38,629 bases of DNA from contig MHPJ01000009.1 of NCBI GenBank assembly GCA_001822065.1, positions 1 to 38,629 of the forward strand, given 5' to 3'. This DNA comes from Candidatus Staskawiczbacteria bacterium RIFOXYB1_FULL_37_44. GTDB lineage: Bacteria > Patescibacteriota > Minisyncoccia > Minisyncoccales > Staskawiczbacteraceae. The position numbers were made by a program, and so were the translations under genes. Every line of letters starts with the position of its first letter. Position 1 is the stretch's first letter. Of this stretch, positions 36,978 to 38,629 are shown piece by piece. The notes under the pieces are model-generated. The model searched no databases, was not told the DNA's origin, and was given only the letters and a program-made list of their open reading frames with translations.

Positions 36978-38629
36978 GTGGATACTAAAAAAGTTCTAAT
37001 TTTTTTGATTACATTGACGGCTGTTTTGTTTTTTAATTATAGTTATGTTTTTGCCAAGGATGGCGATTCTTGTAGGATTAATTTAGGTTCTACTGATTGC
37101 CCTGCTTTTTGTTCTTCTACCGGCGCAATAAATATTGGTTATTGCGAAATGGATTCAGCCGACGATGAAACAGCGCCCGGAACCTGTCGTTCTATGCCCC
37201 AAGATTGCGCCACTGCAGATAACAAGCCAGCAACAATAACAAAATGTAGCAATGACGGCAAATCGGTAATAACTCAAAATTATACGTGCCCAATTAGTAA
37301 AAATGCTTGTGAATATGTTGACAGTCCAACACAGCAATTTTGTGGAGGAAATCCAACATGCGACACAGATCCTGCAGATGGAAAAATAAAGCTAAAAACT
37401 GCCAATCCAATTTGTAAAGTAATTAATTCAACACTTGCGCAATGCGCGCCGACATATTCTTATTACGATTGCGTAAACAAAAATTCTTGCGGCGGCAATA
37501 TTGCCACAAATTATGTTTGCGGCGCAGATGAGTCGGGGCAGGAAGATTGTGTTGCGAAGACTCCGGCTAATTGCAACAATCTAACGAGCTACGCATGCAA
37601 CACAGCAAAAACTATTTTAACCACCACGACATATACTTGCAACAAAGATACTGCAACACACGTTGCTTCATGCGACCCAAATACCCCAACAAATAAAAAA
37701 TGTTCTGACGACGACACTTGCGAAGGCAATGTTCTTAAAAAGCATAAGTGCGGTTTAAACAGCGACAGAAAAAATGCATGCGTTCCTGCAACAGATGACG
37801 ATTGCGATGCAAGAACTAGAATTTCTGCGCGTTGTGAGCAGACAGCCGACAATACTTTTCGGAATACGCTTGTTTATACAAAATATACCTGTAGTAATAG
37901 TGAAAAAAAGTGTAAAGGTGAAAACAAATCAGAGAATTGCGATATTACCAGAATGTTTAAATGCGAAACAGTAACGGTACCTGGCGACGGGGAATGCACC
38001 ATTGCTGATGAAAAACTTGGTTTGTGCCACGCTAAGGCTTATAGGACAGATGTGCGGTGCGATGATCAAAAACTGATGTGTGTGCCGCAAAAAGATGCAA
38101 ATGGGGAACCAAAATGGGAACAGCTTGAAGATTGCGGAGTAACTCATGTTTGCAACGGGCAAACCTGCCAAACACTTGGTACTGGAAAATCCAATCCTTT
38201 TGAATCAAACACTACTCATAAATGCGTTATTAGCGCAAACCATGACGGCTATTCTTGTGAAAATGAAAACAATATCGGGGCAATAGATTCCTGCGAGGCT
38301 CATAACGCGCCAACTAGTCCGCCGTTTTGCGGTTCAGATGAAGAGCAAGGTTCTGGTATCGAGGAAGATATCCAAACATATGTTTGCGCGGATTTGGGTG
38401 TTCAGGTTTATACTTGTACTTCTGGCTATCCCGCGATGAGCGCTACTAATCCTTATGCCGCGCCAAAAGCAAATTGTGTCAAAGGTCCGATTGAAAAAAT
38501 GTTTATTCCTTGCGGGCCTCCGGGAGAAGCAACTGTTACTTATTGCACCCCCGGGGTCGATAGTGTGCGATGCACTATTACTATAAAAAATCCAGGAGAA
38601 TGTGAAACAACAGCCACGGGTCCCATTTG
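36978..38629 (+). CDS. Large cysteine-rich secreted protein, partial (no stop in window)
   Basis: The frame is open from GTG 36978 to the window end, about 550 codons. It starts VDTKKVLIFLITLTAVLFFN (GTG start; signal peptide about residues 1-28, ending SYVFAKDGDSC). The GTG is preferred because the first in-frame ATG (37149) would remove the signal peptide. The mature part has dozens of Cys residues in spaced pairs (CSDDDTC, CNGQTC, YTCNKD) and many Thr, Asn and Asp residues. This resembles the Cys-rich part of the PilX-like protein at 9891-11732. It is probably an extracellular disulfide-rich surface protein. The function is unknown. Confidence 0.8.
   Translation, partial: MDTKKVLIFLITLTAVLFFNYSYVFAKDGDSCRINLGSTDCPAFCSSTGAINIGYCEMDSADDETAPGTCRSMPQDCATADNKPATITKCSNDGKSVITQNYTCPISKNACEYVDSPTQQFCGGNPTCDTDPADGKIKLKTANPICKVINSTLAQCAPTYSYYDCVNKNSCGGNIATNYVCGADESGQEDCVAKTPANCNNLTSYACNTAKTILTTTTYTCNKDTATHVASCDPNTPTNKKCSDDDTCEGNVLKKHKCGLNSDRKNACVPATDDDCDARTRISARCEQTADNTFRNTLVYTKYTCSNSEKKCKGENKSENCDITRMFKCETVTVPGDGECTIADEKLGLCHAKAYRTDVRCDDQKLMCVPQKDANGEPKWEQLEDCGVTHVCNGQTCQTLGTGKSNPFESNTTHKCVISANHDGYSCENENNIGAIDSCEAHNAPTSPPFCGSDEEQGSGIEEDIQTYVCADLGVQVYTCTSGYPAMSATNPYAAPKANCVKGPIEKMFIPCGPPGEATVTYCTPGVDSVRCTITIKNPGECETTATGPI

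Overview
The window most resembles a small, AT-rich bacterial genome of the Patescibacteria/CPR (Parcubacteria-like) type. This is inferred from very short intergenic gaps, AT-rich degenerate repeats between housekeeping genes, compact ribosomal-protein and RNA-processing genes, a Gram-positive-like type IV pilus locus with giant minor pilins, and a small intron in a tRNA gene. No 16S rRNA is present, so the placement stays an inference.

Layout. Positions 211-5807 (+) hold an information-processing block: rnhB, a small membrane-anchored protein, rpmF, nusB, rnc, rpsP, a TraR/DksA-like zinc-finger gene, a KH-domain RNA-binding protein and trmD. It is followed by tRNA-Tyr, a homing-endonuclease-like gene, a tRNA-Thr(GGU) gene split by a putative 188-nt group I intron, and rpmG. 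Positions 7064-20975 (-) form one type IV pilus operon. In transcription order it is pilB, a small GIY-YIG gene carried by a repeat element, pilC, three pilin-like proteins (1286, 558 and 613 aa, two with large adhesin-like regions), a small membrane protein, pilM, pilN, pilO and a last small membrane protein. Positions 21386-30154 (+) are a type I restriction-modification island: hsdM with an extra N-terminal HTH, a frameshifted DUF3800 gene, two overlapping cysteine-rich genes, hsdS, a coiled-coil membrane protein and hsdR. The rest holds a conserved unknown protein, a glycosyltransferase, a two-gene membrane cassette, cysS, a radical SAM/SPASM protein, a GC-richer secreted protein (-) and the start of a large cysteine-rich secreted protein that runs off the end.

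The most unusual signal is a set of short palindromic elements. At least four families are visible. Family A begins GTCATTGCGAG and ends CTCGCAATGAC; B is GTCATTCCCGC...GGGAATGAC; C has the core TTTAACC-N5-GGTTAAA; D is the TCCTGAG/TTCGAAGGA type. Copies lie between genes and also in frame inside genes expected to work: A and B in rnhB, C in trmD, D in hsdR, and half an A copy in the rpsP tail. One A copy is split by a GIY-YIG nuclease gene that exactly fills the space between its inverted arms. This suggests that the short copies are non-autonomous relatives of a nuclease-bearing element.

Several isolated genes (TraR-like 3833-4282, the pair 32232-32882, the secreted protein 35754-36743) each carry their own promoter and terminator, and the last is clearly richer in GC. 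They look like acquired, self-contained cassettes.
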